Shown: one piece after another, positions 24,157 to 33,390 of the stretch
Layout: each line of letters starts with the position of its first letter
How positions within the stretch are numbered: the stretch's first letter is position 1
Assembly: GCA_035719105.1 (NCBI GenBank)
Contig: DASTGN010000007.1
Coordinates: 134,299 to 198,298, forward strand
DNA: 64,000 bases
Direction of reading: 5' to 3'
Source: UBA8389 sp035719105
GTDB lineage: Bacteria; Bacteroidota; Bacteroidia; Bacteroidales; UBA1402
The notes under the pieces: generated by a model
What the model was told of the DNA's origin: nothing
The model's input: only the letters and a program-made list of their open reading frames with translations
Databases searched by the model: none
Made by a program: the position numbers and the translations under genes

Positions 24157-25872
24157 TTATTTGGTTTTGGGCCCTTGAACAGCAGGCTGAACAGGAGCAA
24201 CGGGGGTTTCGGTTGTTTTCTTGCCTTTCTTAGTTGCATTTTTCGGTGCAGGAGGATTGTAAGAATCAATCAACGCCTTTGCATCGGCATTATTAGGTGC
24301 CAGTGCTAAAATTTTGTTACAATAAAGAATGGTATTATCCTTATCATCTTTAACATAGCTATACCATGCCAAATAACGATAAATCGTAATTAAGTCTTTG
24401 CTGTTTGAATTAGTCATCGGAGTAGTACCGTCCAATTTACTTAGCAGCAATTCCAGGGACTTTTCATAATAAGGTTTTGCTAAACCAAGGGTGGTTTCTG
24501 GGTCAAGGGCAGCATTTGTGTGACCTCTCCATAAGTTACCAATATGGCTTGTGGGGCTCTTGATACAAACAGTTCCAAAAGCAGTATCTGCTTTAACTAA
24601 ATAGTCTTTGTAAAGTAATTTGCCTGCATCCGTAGTATCCTTTGCAACACTTTGAGCAGCTAGATACCATGAGCGACCCATACTATAATAATCAGCTCCT
24701 TCGGCAACATCAATGCCACCAATCATATCAATGTATTTCTGTGTGGTTTCTGCAGCTTTGGGGAAATCTTTCATTTGTGTATAAAGTGATGCCAGTTCCT
24801 TGTATGTTTCTGGTTTTGCTGAACTTGATGCTAAAACTTTATTATATTGTTCCAACGCTTCGGTAAACTGACCAGCATCAGCCAAAATGGTTGCATAAGC
24901 AGCGTAATCCTTATCGATAAAGTTACCTCCTTGGATGCTGAAGAATCTATTAGCAATACTGACTCCAATTGGGTCTTTCGTTTTGGCGGCATTATACATT
25001 CTCAAACGATTCAGAACAAAATTCATTGAATCTTTTGCCAAAGCTTCATCCAAAAGGATAATGGATTTATCATATTGATCTGTGAAATAATAAGCAGAGG
25101 CCAAACGAGGAATATCTTCCTTTGCGCAATTTCCTTCACCATAGTATTTTACAAATGCTTCGATCGCGCTATTGTATTTACCAACAGAATTGTAAACACG
25201 ACCAAGTGTGCGATAGGCAACTGTATAATCAGGATGTGCGGTAATAACAGGTGTAACTTTTGCAATAGCAGCATCTTCATTGATCAATGCGTAAACCTCT
25301 GCATATTTGAGTGCAGCAACCGTATTGGACGGGTCAAAATAAATGGCTTGTTCGTACTTACCTGCAGCTTCTCCGTTCTTATCTTCAGCAACCAACATGT
25401 CGCCTTCGAAAATGTATAAAAGAGGGGATTTCTTGGCTACTTTACGAGCAATTTCCAACTTAATGGGAACCATCGCCTTCAATCCTGCCTGAAAATAAGC
25501 ACGTGCAATTGCTACGTTTACTTCTGCATTTTTTTTGTTCTTCTTGAGCGTGGTTGAAAAAATGAGTTCAGCTTCTTTTTGATTGGTACTCAAAAGGAGA
25601 GAACCCTTTCCAATAAAGTTCAAGGGATAAAGTGCATCGGCAGCAATTCCTTTATCAAAATAGGACATGGCAAGATCAGTCTTTCCTTCTTCTCTGGCAA
25701 TTAGGCCAAGATAATAATTTGATTCTGCTGGTGCTGACGCCAATTGGCCTTCAAAATATTCTTTAGCTTTCGTGTACTCACCAATGCCAAAATAATCTTT
25801 GCCGAAATTGCTCTGAGCAGAAACTGCTGTTACAAGCAAGGCAAAAATTGCAGTAATTACATGCTTTCTCAT
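24157..25872 (-). CDS. Secreted TPR-repeat protein, last gene of the TonB operon
   Basis: 571 residues from the ATG at 25872, which opens a clean signal peptide (MRKHVITAIFALLVTAVSAQ). A start at 25911 would overlap the preceding stop codon as ATGA and add 13 residues, so it remains possible. The protein consists of some ten tetratricopeptide-like helical pairs (for example YTVAYRTLGRVYNSVGKYNS, AYYFTDQYDKSIILLDEAL, ETYKELASLYTQMKDFPKAA). The tail is Lys/Pro-rich. It is periplasmic and likely a scaffold. The conserved association with exbB-exbD-tonB in Bacteroidota suggests a role in energised outer-membrane transport. Confidence 0.85.
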   Translation of the reverse strand: MRKHVITAIFALLVTAVSAQSNFGKDYFGIGEYTKAKEYFEGQLASAPAESNYYLGLIAREEGKTDLAMSYFDKGIAADALYPLNFIGKGSLLLSTNQKEAELIFSTTLKKNKKNAEVNVAIARAYFQAGLKAMVPIKLEIARKVAKKSPLLYIFEGDMLVAEDKNGEAAGKYEQAIYFDPSNTVAALKYAEVYALINEDAAIAKVTPVITAHPDYTVAYRTLGRVYNSVGKYNSAIEAFVKYYGEGNCAKEDIPRLASAYYFTDQYDKSIILLDEALAKDSMNFVLNRLRMYNAAKTKDPIGVSIANRFFSIQGGNFIDKDYAAYATILADAGQFTEALEQYNKVLASSSAKPETYKELASLYTQMKDFPKAAETTQKYIDMIGGIDVAEGADYYSMGRSWYLAAQSVAKDTTDAGKLLYKDYLVKADTAFGTVCIKSPTSHIGNLWRGHTNAALDPETTLGLAKPYYEKSLELLLSKLDGTTPMTNSNSKDLITIYRYLAWYSYVKDDKDNTILYCNKILALAPNNADAKALIDSYNPPAPKNATKKGKKTTETPVAPVQPAVQGPKTK

Positions 25873-25907
25873 TCTTTTAAATGTTATGGTTTTTTGATTA
25901 TTGATTT

Positions 25908-26846
25908 TCATTCATGTATGTTTACCAGTCTCATCGGTCTGGTAGAAGGAACCAAGCCGGATTTTAAGATAATTCGCTGTCCTCGGTCACCACCTACAAA
26001 ATTCATGAAACCAGAAGGTAGATAACCTGGGGCATCTGTAATGATCATATAAATGTATCGAAAAAATGGATAACGTTCCAGCATTAAATAAGCAGGCACA
26101 GGTGCAAAACTGTTATCAGCATCTGCTACTTCATAGGGACTTACTGACATGACACGAATCTTGTCAATAAACGTCAGTTTCGTGGAATCGTCAGGATTGC
26201 TGACCCAATTCACACCAATGATCCCCAAAGCATTTGGTGTCTTTGATACATAATCAAGGACTGCTTGATTATTTTCTTTTGCATAAATATTTTTAGAAAG
26301 GAACTTGCCTTTGGAAACGGAATCCTGTACGTATCGAACAGTACTTGAATTGGCGTTATCGAAAATAACATCAATGGTACCACGACTGGATCCAGGTCTC
26401 AAATCTCCCCAGGTACGGATCTTGCCGGATAATATTCTTCTGAACTCATCGACTGTAATCAGAGTGTCTTTATTACTTTTATTAATGATGAGAGCAATAC
26501 CATCGACAGCAATTTTAGCGGATCTGGGTAACATTTTTTTATCCTGAAGCGCTTTCTTTTCGACAGGAGTCAAATCTCTCGCGGCAACAATTAAGCGAAC
26601 ACTATCCTTAAACAGCAAATTAAGGGCATCCACTTCATTGGCAAATCTAAGTTTGATGGTCGCATCACCATTCATTGATTGGAAAACATTGGCTTCTTCA
26701 CGCAAAATTGGCGAGAAGCAGTCGTCACAAATGACAGTTGCGACTCCAGATGTTGTCGTATCTGTTCGTTCGGGACCTTTTTTCTGGTTACACGCCACCG
26801 AGACGGAACCAAGGATGACCACCAAAAGAATCAATACTTTATTCAT
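25908..26846 (-). CDS. PstS-like substrate-binding lipoprotein
   Basis: 312 residues from the ATG at 26846, where the lipoprotein signal begins (MNKVLILLVVILGSVSVAC, Cys19 as the lipidation site). The fold is that of PstS-type periplasmic phosphate-binding proteins: VICDDCFSPILREEANVF, DSVRLIVAARDLTP, KIAVDGIALIINKSNKDTLI, RTWGDLRPGSSRG, TPNALGIIGVNW and the closing segment YMIITDAPGYLPSGFMNFV. No ABC transporter genes are nearby, and it stands inside the TonB operon, 4 bases downstream of a small membrane protein gene. The ligand may be phosphate or something else. Confidence 0.85.
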   Translation of the reverse strand: MNKVLILLVVILGSVSVACNQKKGPERTDTTTSGVATVICDDCFSPILREEANVFQSMNGDATIKLRFANEVDALNLLFKDSVRLIVAARDLTPVEKKALQDKKMLPRSAKIAVDGIALIINKSNKDTLITVDEFRRILSGKIRTWGDLRPGSSRGTIDVIFDNANSSTVRYVQDSVSKGKFLSKNIYAKENNQAVLDYVSKTPNALGIIGVNWVSNPDDSTKLTFIDKIRVMSVSPYEVADADNSFAPVPAYLMLERYPFFRYIYMIITDAPGYLPSGFMNFVGGDRGQRIILKSGLVPSTRPMRLVNIHE

Positions 26847-26850
26847 TTCC

Positions 26851-27048
26851 TTATTTTTTAAAACGAATTTCACTCCAAATCTGATATCCTCTATAAATGG
26901 AAAATATCAGAAAAACGATTCCAAAGACAATGCGCAAGGTAGCAGACATGTTGGAAAAGTAATTCGTAAACAAAGTGATGACTCCCATGCCTAGGAAAAC
27001 CAAGGACATGAATGCACCCCAAATAAGTTTAAAATCCAATTTCTTCAT
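26851..27048 (-). CDS. Small two-helix membrane protein of the TonB operon
   Basis: 65 residues with two hydrophobic segments (about 9-29 and 38-56: IWGAFMSLVFLGMGVITLFT and LRIVFGIVFLIFSIYRGYQI) and a positive C-terminus (IRFKK). No known domain recognised. It lies between tonB and the PstS-like gene on the same strand, 4 bases before the latter, so it is real and co-transcribed. It could be a small accessory subunit of the Ton motor; this is an inference from position only. Confidence 0.75.
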   Translation of the reverse strand: MKKLDFKLIWGAFMSLVFLGMGVITLFTNYFSNMSATLRIVFGIVFLIFSIYRGYQIWSEIRFKK

Positions 27049-27067
27049 TCTCTTATTTAAACAAGCT

Positions 27068-27114
27068 AAAGAGAAGAGAAGAAACTCTATAAAAAAGTAA
27101 CTCCTCTTCTCTTT
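27068..27114 (-). other. Intercistronic inverted repeat after tonB
   Basis: AAAGAGAAGAG (27068-27078) and CTCTTCTCTTT (27104-27114) form a perfect 11-bp stem with a 25-base loop in the 87-base gap between tonB and the small membrane protein gene. With only CTTT following on the minus strand it may be a partial terminator or an RNA stabiliser that lowers expression of the distal three genes. Confidence 0.5.
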
Positions 27115-27135
27115 TGAAAATTTATATCCTAAATG

Positions 27136-27954
27136 TTACTTCTGTAACTTATAGACTACAGGGAGTGTGTAATACACCGGTACATTGCGTCCATTTTGAC
27201 GACCAGGTATCCACCTTGGCATCATCTTGACAACACGTACAGCCTCCTTGTCGCATGAAGGATCAAGGCCACGAATAACAGTTACATCCGTTACGTCTCC
27301 CGTACGGCTTACTACGAAACGGATGGTCACACGACCTTCAATTCCAACTTCAGCTGCTACTGCGGGATATTTCAGATTATCTCTGATAAAGCGAAGTAAT
27401 TCTTCGTCACCTCCAGGGTATTGGGGCATTTGTTCTACACCGTAAACTGGTTTTTCTTCAATAACCACCTTATGGTCTTCCAAATCAGCGATGTCCATAC
27501 CCTTTTCTTCGTCGGTACCTTGAACTGTTGCTACTGAAATTTGAGTCTTTGTTGCAGACAAATCTTCCTGTGCTTGAAGTTCTTCACCTGCTTCAATTGG
27601 TTCATCCGTAATTACAGGAGCAGTAAATTTGATCGTACTCTTCAAAGGTGGGGGCGGTGGAGCCTCCTGAGCACGTTGAATATTTTCTTCTTTAACTTGA
27701 TCTTCTAACTTAGACAGGTCTGTTAACTCAGTCCTGGCATCCATCGTTTCGTGCTTTGCAGTCAAACGCTGCACGGTGCTGATCAAGGTTGGAAGTATCG
27801 CTATGAAGCCGACGAATGCGACTCCAATGATAAATGCATAAACGTGTCGCTTGCCAGAAGTTTGGCGCATCTTAAATGCACCATAACTCTGATTTCTTCC
27901 TTCAAAGACCAAGTCACACCATTCGGCATCATTCAAATTGATATCTTTTGCCAT
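27136..27954 (-). CDS. tonB: TonB energy-transducing protein
   Basis: 272 residues: a cytoplasmic N-terminal stretch with FEGRNQSYGAFKMRQ, a membrane anchor (about 37-60), a Pro-rich segment (EAPPPPPLKSTIKFTAPV), an acidic linker, and the TonB C-terminal domain (about 190-272: MPQYPGGDEELLRFIRDNL, GIEGRVTIRFVVSRTGDV, RGLDPSCDKEAVRVVKMMP, and PVYYTLPVVYKLQK). It transmits the proton-motive force from ExbB-ExbD to outer-membrane receptors. The C-terminal domain closely resembles those at 39702-41090 and 41099-41713. Confidence 0.93.
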   Translation of the reverse strand: MAKDINLNDAEWCDLVFEGRNQSYGAFKMRQTSGKRHVYAFIIGVAFVGFIAILPTLISTVQRLTAKHETMDARTELTDLSKLEDQVKEENIQRAQEAPPPPPLKSTIKFTAPVITDEPIEAGEELQAQEDLSATKTQISVATVQGTDEEKGMDIADLEDHKVVIEEKPVYGVEQMPQYPGGDEELLRFIRDNLKYPAVAAEVGIEGRVTIRFVVSRTGDVTDVTVIRGLDPSCDKEAVRVVKMMPRWIPGRQNGRNVPVYYTLPVVYKLQK

Positions 27955-27978
27955 TTTCTTTCTTTAGATTGATGTGTG

Positions 27979-28650
27979 TTACTTAGCTTTTCCAAAATCG
28001 GATGCAGCAGTAAGAGCACCAGCTTGTTTCAGATTATCAATCATCCACTGGTCTTTTGTTTCTACATCAACGATTGCATAAATCCCGATACTGCAAATCT
28101 GCATTTCATCCAAGGCATCCACCAAATTCTTATAAGTGGACTTATCCGTAGGTTTAATGATTACAACTTGGCCGTTCTTGTCATTCTTGATCTTTTTGAC
28201 TTGTTCAGCATAGTCAGCAAGTTTAAGCTGCTTTCTATCTCTCAGGTCTCTGAGTTTACGAATATTTGCAACAGCAATTTTGTTCCTGCCCAATAAAATA
28301 CTACGAAGGCTGTTCTTGTCTTCGGAACTACCATAGGTTGCAACTTTCAAGGAATTATAATCTTGATAGTTGGGTTTACCAAAAAAGTAGTATATTTTAT
28401 TATCCTCACCGAGAATAATAGTGATGGCTTTATCATCGGCCACCTTGTTCCGTTCTGTATCAGAAACCTTCTCGTCTTTTACCGGCATTGTAATATCCAT
28501 CGTTTGGGGCTTTGCCAAGGAGGTACAGAACATAAAAAATGTTATAAGCAACATATTCATGTCTACCATCGGGGTAAAGTCCACACGAAGACTCATTTTT
28601 TTAGGTTTCCCTTTTTTCTGTTCGCCTCCGCCAGTTTGTACTTCTGCCAT
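27979..28650 (-). CDS. exbD: ExbD/TolR family protein (second of two)
   Basis: 223 residues. One transmembrane helix (about 26-45) carries VDFTPMVDMNMLLITFFMF with the proton-path Asp of the ExbD family. The periplasmic part is longer than in the E. coli protein, with DKAITIILGEDNKIYYFFG and GQVVIIKPTDKSTYKNLVDA. It forms the stator of the ExbB-ExbD proton channel. It follows the other exbD (44 bases apart) and precedes tonB (24 bases). Confidence 0.92.
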   Translation of the reverse strand: MAEVQTGGGEQKKGKPKKMSLRVDFTPMVDMNMLLITFFMFCTSLAKPQTMDITMPVKDEKVSDTERNKVADDKAITIILGEDNKIYYFFGKPNYQDYNSLKVATYGSSEDKNSLRSILLGRNKIAVANIRKLRDLRDRKQLKLADYAEQVKKIKNDKNGQVVIIKPTDKSTYKNLVDALDEMQICSIGIYAIVDVETKDQWMIDNLKQAGALTAASDFGKAK

Positions 28651-28694
28651 TTTATTCTTTTATTATTAGCTTGTTCAACTTTCCTGCACTTCAA

Positions 28695-29303
28695 TTAGAA
28701 TCCTGCGGGCATTGGTTTTAAAACAGTAACCAAGCTGTAGCGATTCAACTTCAAATCCTGAAGTGTATTAAGCACATTCTTGACTTTGGGATAAGGAGTT
28801 CCTTCATCAGCCTTAATGGCGATGGCAAGATCCTTATTAGCGGATGTGGCCAGCATTACCCAGTGTTTAAACTGGTTGTTGGTGCTGTCCGTGGGGATAC
28901 CCCCTTCTTTCAGCAACTTATCCTGGTCTTCCAATTTCAGATCGAGAAACTGTTGCAGCTTACCTACAGGCATCCCGATATTTGGTTGATCCAAGAAAGC
29001 TTTTTTCTGAGCAGGCGTGAAGTTGATACTATAGTCTTTTCCGACCATCTCCAATACTTTCAACTTATCTTTCGGAAGGTCCAGGTTTAGAAAAACCCTA
29101 CCGTCGTTACTGATTAGAATGGTAAGTACGTTGGCATCAGGAATCTTGATTTCCGAAACAGAACCGGGAGTGGTTACTTGAACCGGCTCTTTGGGAAGGA
29201 AGGTTGATGTCAACATGAAGAATGTCAGCAAAAGTACCGTCACGTCACTCATCGCCGTCATATCGATGAAGGTGCTGTGTTTCTTGCTTTTTACTTTGGA
29301 CAT
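28695..29303 (-). CDS. exbD: ExbD/TolR family protein (first of two)
   Basis: 202 residues, one membrane helix with IDMTAMSDVTVLLLTFFML, including the conserved Asp, then a periplasmic domain with ANVLTILISNDGRVFLNL and DLAIAIKADEGTPYPKVKNV. It is clearly a different paralogue from the next exbD; paired exbD genes are usual in Bacteroidota and may make a mixed dimer inside an ExbB pentamer. It lies 36 bases after exbB. Confidence 0.92.
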   Translation of the reverse strand: MSKVKSKKHSTFIDMTAMSDVTVLLLTFFMLTSTFLPKEPVQVTTPGSVSEIKIPDANVLTILISNDGRVFLNLDLPKDKLKVLEMVGKDYSINFTPAQKKAFLDQPNIGMPVGKLQQFLDLKLEDQDKLLKEGGIPTDSTNNQFKHWVMLATSANKDLAIAIKADEGTPYPKVKNVLNTLQDLKLNRYSLVTVLKPMPAGF

Positions 29304-29339
29304 GTTCTACTTGTCTTTATTAATCTCGTTAATTACAAA

Positions 29340-30158
29340 TTATTTACCAAGGTGTTTTTTGGTGTAGGTTTGGCCAATGGCAAAACCAATTTCATCAACA
29401 GCGTTGGTAATGTTTTGTACTTTAGCAGCAAAGTAGTTGTAAGAAATGATGGCCAAAGCACCAGTTGCGATACCAGCTGCCGTGTTCATCAAAGCTTCAG
29501 AGATACCAGTTGACAATGCAAGTGAGTCAGGAGCACCTTCGTTTGCAAGAGCAGCAAATGAACGGATCATACCCAAAACCGTACCGAGCAAACCAAAAAG
29601 AGTACCCAATGTAGAAATGGTGGCGATAATAGGAAGATTTTGTTCCATCGAAGGAAGTTCCAAAGCGGTTGCTTCTTCAATTTCTTTTTGGATGATGGCT
29701 GATTTTTCGTCGTTGTTTTTGTCGGTTATTTTTTCAACATCTTCATAGCGAACCAAACCGGCGTTCAAAATGTTAGCAACAGCGCCTTTTTGAGCATCAC
29801 AAGCTTCGTGTGCTGCTTTGATGTCGCCATCTTCCAATTTTGCTTTTACGTTTTCAACGAATTTGGTCAGGTTAGCCTTGCCTTTTGCGCGGTTCAAAGC
29901 GAAGAAACGTTCAACAGAAAGAGTGATGACAGTGAAAAGCAGGGTCAAAACCATAGGAATAATGAAACCCCCTTTATACAATGTGCCAAAGAAGTTACCA
30001 GGAAGCGGATGTCCTTTAGGGTTACTGTCTACAAAATTGGAGGGATTTCCAGCCACGTAAATGAAAAATAACACTGCAACAACTGCGCAGCCTGCAATGA
30101 CCAATCCTGAGGAAATGCCCTTGGACTTTTTGACTTTCTTTTCTTTTTGGGTTTTCAT
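29340..30158 (-). CDS. exbB: ExbB/MotA/TolQ proton channel protein
   Basis: 272 residues. After a Lys-rich start there is a membrane helix (about 17-36), a second (about 65-85, GGFIIPMVLTLLFTVITLSV), a cytoplasmic domain, and the conserved two-helix MotA/ExbB core (PSMEQNLPIIATISTLGTLF, then GLLGTVLGMIRSF; NTAAGIATGALAIISYNYF). It is the first gene of a seven-gene minus-strand unit running exbB-exbD-exbD-tonB-small protein-PstS-like-TPR down to the terminator at 24098. Confidence 0.94.
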   Translation of the reverse strand: MKTQKEKKVKKSKGISSGLVIAGCAVVAVLFFIYVAGNPSNFVDSNPKGHPLPGNFFGTLYKGGFIIPMVLTLLFTVITLSVERFFALNRAKGKANLTKFVENVKAKLEDGDIKAAHEACDAQKGAVANILNAGLVRYEDVEKITDKNNDEKSAIIQKEIEEATALELPSMEQNLPIIATISTLGTLFGLLGTVLGMIRSFAALANEGAPDSLALSTGISEALMNTAAGIATGALAIISYNYFAAKVQNITNAVDEIGFAIGQTYTKKHLGK

Positions 30159-30330
30159 AATAAATTCAATTTTTATTGTAATTAAGTATTCAATTTTCTT
30201 GATTCCTGTGATTGAAAATCATTCTCTATGGTAAAAAACGGAGAATTCCCAAGTATATTGGAAAATTCACCGAAAAAATTTCATGAACACTCAGCTTGTA
30301 CTTAAACAAGGTCATGAGGAACGCCGCCAC

Positions 30331-30342
30331 CCTAAATTTAGG
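30331..30342 (-). promoter_or_regulatory. Palindrome at the exbB transcript start
   Basis: CCTAAATTTAGG, a perfect 12-bp palindrome, begins about 5 bases downstream of the -7 box at 30347-30354, so it covers the expected +1. It may be an operator. The gene-free stretch 30159-30494 otherwise shows only a leader of about 180 bases and AT-rich sequence. Confidence 0.45.
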
Positions 30343-30346
30343 ACTG

Positions 30347-30379
30347 CAAATATACAAACTGATTTTCTTCGGCAGTCAA
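30347..30379 (-). promoter_or_regulatory. Promoter of the TonB operon
   Basis: The minus strand reads TTG (30379-30377), a 22-base spacer, then TATATTTG (30354-30347), a full match to the -7 consensus. Confidence 0.6.
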
Positions 30380-30494
30380 TTTTTGACTGTTTTTTTTAAA
30401 AAAAACGTATTTTAACTTCTTAATAATCGTTTCTGCAGCGTCCTACTGAAGAATCATCGCATGTACATAGTGTTATTCTAAAAAATGGCGGCTC

Positions 30495-31760
30495 TTATCG
30501 CAACAAAGACATGTACATAATCCGAAGTAGGTCACCCCATACGTCCTGTTTCTTGTACCAATTCATTTTGTTTGAATATAGTAAAGCAACAACCTGATAT
30601 TTCGGATCGATCAAATATTCAGTTGCATAATAACCACCCCAACGAAGTGAACCAGGTGTTCTCATGGTTCTCGCAAAGGTTTCTTGAGTAGCGATTTCCA
30701 GACCGAGTCCAAAGGGATGGTTTCCGTTTGCTCCGAAAAGCTGATCGGTCGTCATCATTTCAACAATTTTACGGTTCAAAAAACGTTTCCCGTTATAAAT
30801 ACCCATATTCAGAATCATTTGACATAGGTGAGAATAGTCCTCGATGGTTCCGCATAGACCCGCACCTCCACCAAAATAAATAGGAGCAGGATTCATCGGA
30901 TAAAACCGATCCAATGAATCTGCAAGCATTATCGGTGAATCAATATCCGGCTTGGTATACACGGGGACCAATCTTTTCTGTTGGTTTTTTGGCAGATAAA
31001 ACCAAGTATTCTCCATGGCAAGCGGTGTAAGCACCCTCAATTTGATGAGTGAATCCAAACGCATACCAGAAATGACTTCAGCCAGACGACCAGCCACATC
31101 CAAACCGTATCCGTACGTAAACCCTTCGCCTGGATCATGCCTCAACGGCAATTTAGCTATTCGACTAACTGCCTCTGCAGTAGATATTTGGTTTGCATAT
31201 CGAATCACTTCCAAATCTTGACCATAACTATTGTATCCGATACCAGAAGAATGGCTGAGCAACTGTCGAATGGTGATGTCACTTTTGGCTGGCCTGGTTA
31301 CCAGATTCTTAGCCTCAGCACTACCTGAAACAAGAACAACAGGATTGGCAAATTCGGGGAGATATTTCTTTACGGGATCCTCTAGGCTGAACATGCCATC
31401 TTGAAACATGGTCATCAAAGCAACGGTAGTCACTAATTTGGTTTGGGAAGCATTGCGGAAAAGAGCGTCTTTTGTAAGCGCTTTACCTTTGTCTTCACGA
31501 ACTGCATCCCCAAACGCTTTGAAATAAATCGGTTCACCCCTGAACGTAATCAAACACACAGCAGAGGGCAACGCTTCAGTCGCTATGGCATTCTTCAGCA
31601 AAACGTCGATTCTCTTCAGTTTTTCCAGATCAAACACATCCTTGGCTTCAAGGGGTTTAGCCGGCTTCTTTGATTTTTGTGACTGAACGGGTAGAGCGTT
31701 CAACAATGCCCCTGCAAACAACAGGTAAAAAAACAGCAGGAATACAGGTTTTCGATTCAT
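30495..31760 (-). CDS. Secreted beta-lactamase-family serine hydrolase (class C fold)
   Basis: 421 residues with a signal peptide (about 1-27) and a PBP4*/class C beta-lactamase-like domain. The nucleophile motif SxxK is ASQTK (about residue 104), LLSHSSGIGY marks the usual second block, and the Tyr motif is in FTYGYGLDV. The third block is probably RWGGYYATEYLIDP. These enzymes include esterases, D-aminopeptidases and penicillin-binding proteins; substrate cannot be assigned. It lies 48 bases downstream of pepD on the same strand and may share its transcript, although both stand alone in other genomes. Confidence 0.85.
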   Translation of the reverse strand: MNRKPVFLLFFYLLFAGALLNALPVQSQKSKKPAKPLEAKDVFDLEKLKRIDVLLKNAIATEALPSAVCLITFRGEPIYFKAFGDAVREDKGKALTKDALFRNASQTKLVTTVALMTMFQDGMFSLEDPVKKYLPEFANPVVLVSGSAEAKNLVTRPAKSDITIRQLLSHSSGIGYNSYGQDLEVIRYANQISTAEAVSRIAKLPLRHDPGEGFTYGYGLDVAGRLAEVISGMRLDSLIKLRVLTPLAMENTWFYLPKNQQKRLVPVYTKPDIDSPIMLADSLDRFYPMNPAPIYFGGGAGLCGTIEDYSHLCQMILNMGIYNGKRFLNRKIVEMMTTDQLFGANGNHPFGLGLEIATQETFARTMRTPGSLRWGGYYATEYLIDPKYQVVALLYSNKMNWYKKQDVWGDLLRIMYMSLLR

Positions 31761-31808
31761 GGTTCTTGTTTTTGGGATTGTTCGGAAAACTTAGTAGGTT
31801 ATTTAGTC

Positions 31809-33260
31809 TCAGATTTCGGCAAGTACCTTAACCAGAAAATTCCAGAAACGTTCCACACTGGCAATTTCCACACCTTCGTCCGGAGAATGCGGGAACGTGA
31901 TGTTGGGGCCAAAGGAAATCATATCGAGGGTACCCACGGCATCCTGGATGATTCCACATTCCAATCCAGCGTGAATCACGTTGATATGAGGCTTCTCATT
32001 CCAATCGGCTTCGTAAATCTTGTTCATCAAATCCATAATGGGTGAATTCAAATTGGGTTTCCATCCAGGATAATCTCCATCGGTGGTTACCTTGGCACCT
32101 GCCAAAGAGAATAGGCTCTGTAAGGTTGATACCAGCGTTTCTTTCATCGATTCGGCCGAACTGCGAACGAGGAATTTACAACGAACCACACCATCTTCGG
32201 ACTCGCAGATGGCTAAATTGGAGGACGTTTCCACCACATCGGGCATTTCGGGAATCATTCGGTAAACACCGTCATGAGCTGCTACCACTGCATTTATAAC
32301 ATCATCCTGAACTTCTTCCGGAATAAGTCCGGTTGGCAAATCGACTTGATCCAGGGTGAAATAAAGAGTGTTTTCGATGCCTTTGAATTCATCGTTAAGT
32401 TGTTCCTGATATTCTGCTACCGCGTCGGCCAGATCCTGGAGACCGTCCTCCGGTATGGTTACAATAGCCCAAGACTCTCTAGGTATTGCGTTGCGAAGCG
32501 TACCTCCAATGAATGAAGCCAATCGAACTTCCAAATCGGCAACTGCTTCTTTCAAGAAACGGAAAAGAAGTTTGTTTGCATTGGCTCTACCAAGATGGAT
32601 GTCCACTCCTGAGTGACCGCCTTTAAGTCCTTTCAACACAAGTTTCACAGCAATGTCACCTTCAGGAACTGCAGCCAAATGATCGTAGTTGAATTCAGCA
32701 GTCAAATTGACTCCACCCGCACAACCCACAAACAGATTTCCTTCGTGCTCGGAATCCAAATTAATCAGAATTTTCGCATCGAATTCTCCTGGCTTCAAAC
32801 CGAAAGCTCCATACATGCCAGTTTCTTCGTCAATGGTGAACAAAGCCTCCACCGGACCATGTTTGAGGTTTTTGGATGCAAGCACAGCCAGTGCTGCTGC
32901 AACGCCAATTCCGTTGTCACTGCCCAAGGTCGTATCGGTAGCCTTGACCCAACCGTCCACAATGCGGGGTTTGATAGGGTCTTTTTCGAAATCGTGAGAA
33001 GTTCCTGAGTTTTTCTGTGGAACCATGTCTAAATGCGCCTGCAAAACAATGCCCGGCTTACCTTCCATGCCCGGCGTGGCAGGCTTATGAAGAATGATGT
33101 TGCCAGCTGCGTCTTGATCGGTTTTCAAGCCTAAATCGCGCCCAACTTGTTTAATATATGCTTGAATTGGTCCCATAAAACCTGAGGGTCTGGGAATTTG
33201 GGTCATTTCAGCAAAATAACCCCACAAAGCTGTAGGGTTCAATTTCTTAATCTCTTCCAT
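31809..33260 (-). CDS. pepD: Aminoacyl-histidine dipeptidase (M20 family)
   Basis: 483 residues, usual for PepD. The metal and catalytic positions are visible: QAHLDMVPQK (His and Asp), TLGSDNGIG (bridging Asp), IDEETGMYGAFGL (catalytic and ligand Glu), INLDSEHEG (Asp) and HAGLECGII with the last His. A dimerisation insert starts near GLKGGHSGVDIHLGRANANK. It hydrolyses Xaa-His and other dipeptides in the cytoplasm. A good promoter lies 46 bases upstream. Confidence 0.95.
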   Translation of the reverse strand: MEEIKKLNPTALWGYFAEMTQIPRPSGFMGPIQAYIKQVGRDLGLKTDQDAAGNIILHKPATPGMEGKPGIVLQAHLDMVPQKNSGTSHDFEKDPIKPRIVDGWVKATDTTLGSDNGIGVAAALAVLASKNLKHGPVEALFTIDEETGMYGAFGLKPGEFDAKILINLDSEHEGNLFVGCAGGVNLTAEFNYDHLAAVPEGDIAVKLVLKGLKGGHSGVDIHLGRANANKLLFRFLKEAVADLEVRLASFIGGTLRNAIPRESWAIVTIPEDGLQDLADAVAEYQEQLNDEFKGIENTLYFTLDQVDLPTGLIPEEVQDDVINAVVAAHDGVYRMIPEMPDVVETSSNLAICESEDGVVRCKFLVRSSAESMKETLVSTLQSLFSLAGAKVTTDGDYPGWKPNLNSPIMDLMNKIYEADWNEKPHINVIHAGLECGIIQDAVGTLDMISFGPNITFPHSPDEGVEIASVERFWNFLVKVLAEI

Positions 33261-33305
33261 TTTGTTTTTTTATCTGGCTTCAGCCAATTTCTTTCACTAT
33301 ATGGA

Positions 33306-33313
33306 CAAAGATA
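33306..33313 (-). promoter_or_regulatory. -7 promoter element for pepD
   Basis: TATCTTTG on the minus strand, a full match to TAnnTTTG, giving a leader of about 40 bases. Confidence 0.65.
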
Positions 33314-33390
33314 ATAATCCGACCGGAAAAAAAGTTATGTTATCAGCAAAAAAATGTAATGCACCGTTTTCTTCTCAGAGATGTCTTTTT

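Noticed and set aside
25872..25911. Upstream start of the TPR protein with ATGA overlap
   Set aside because: Not excluded, but the signal peptide begins exactly at the Met at 25872, so the shorter form was preferred.
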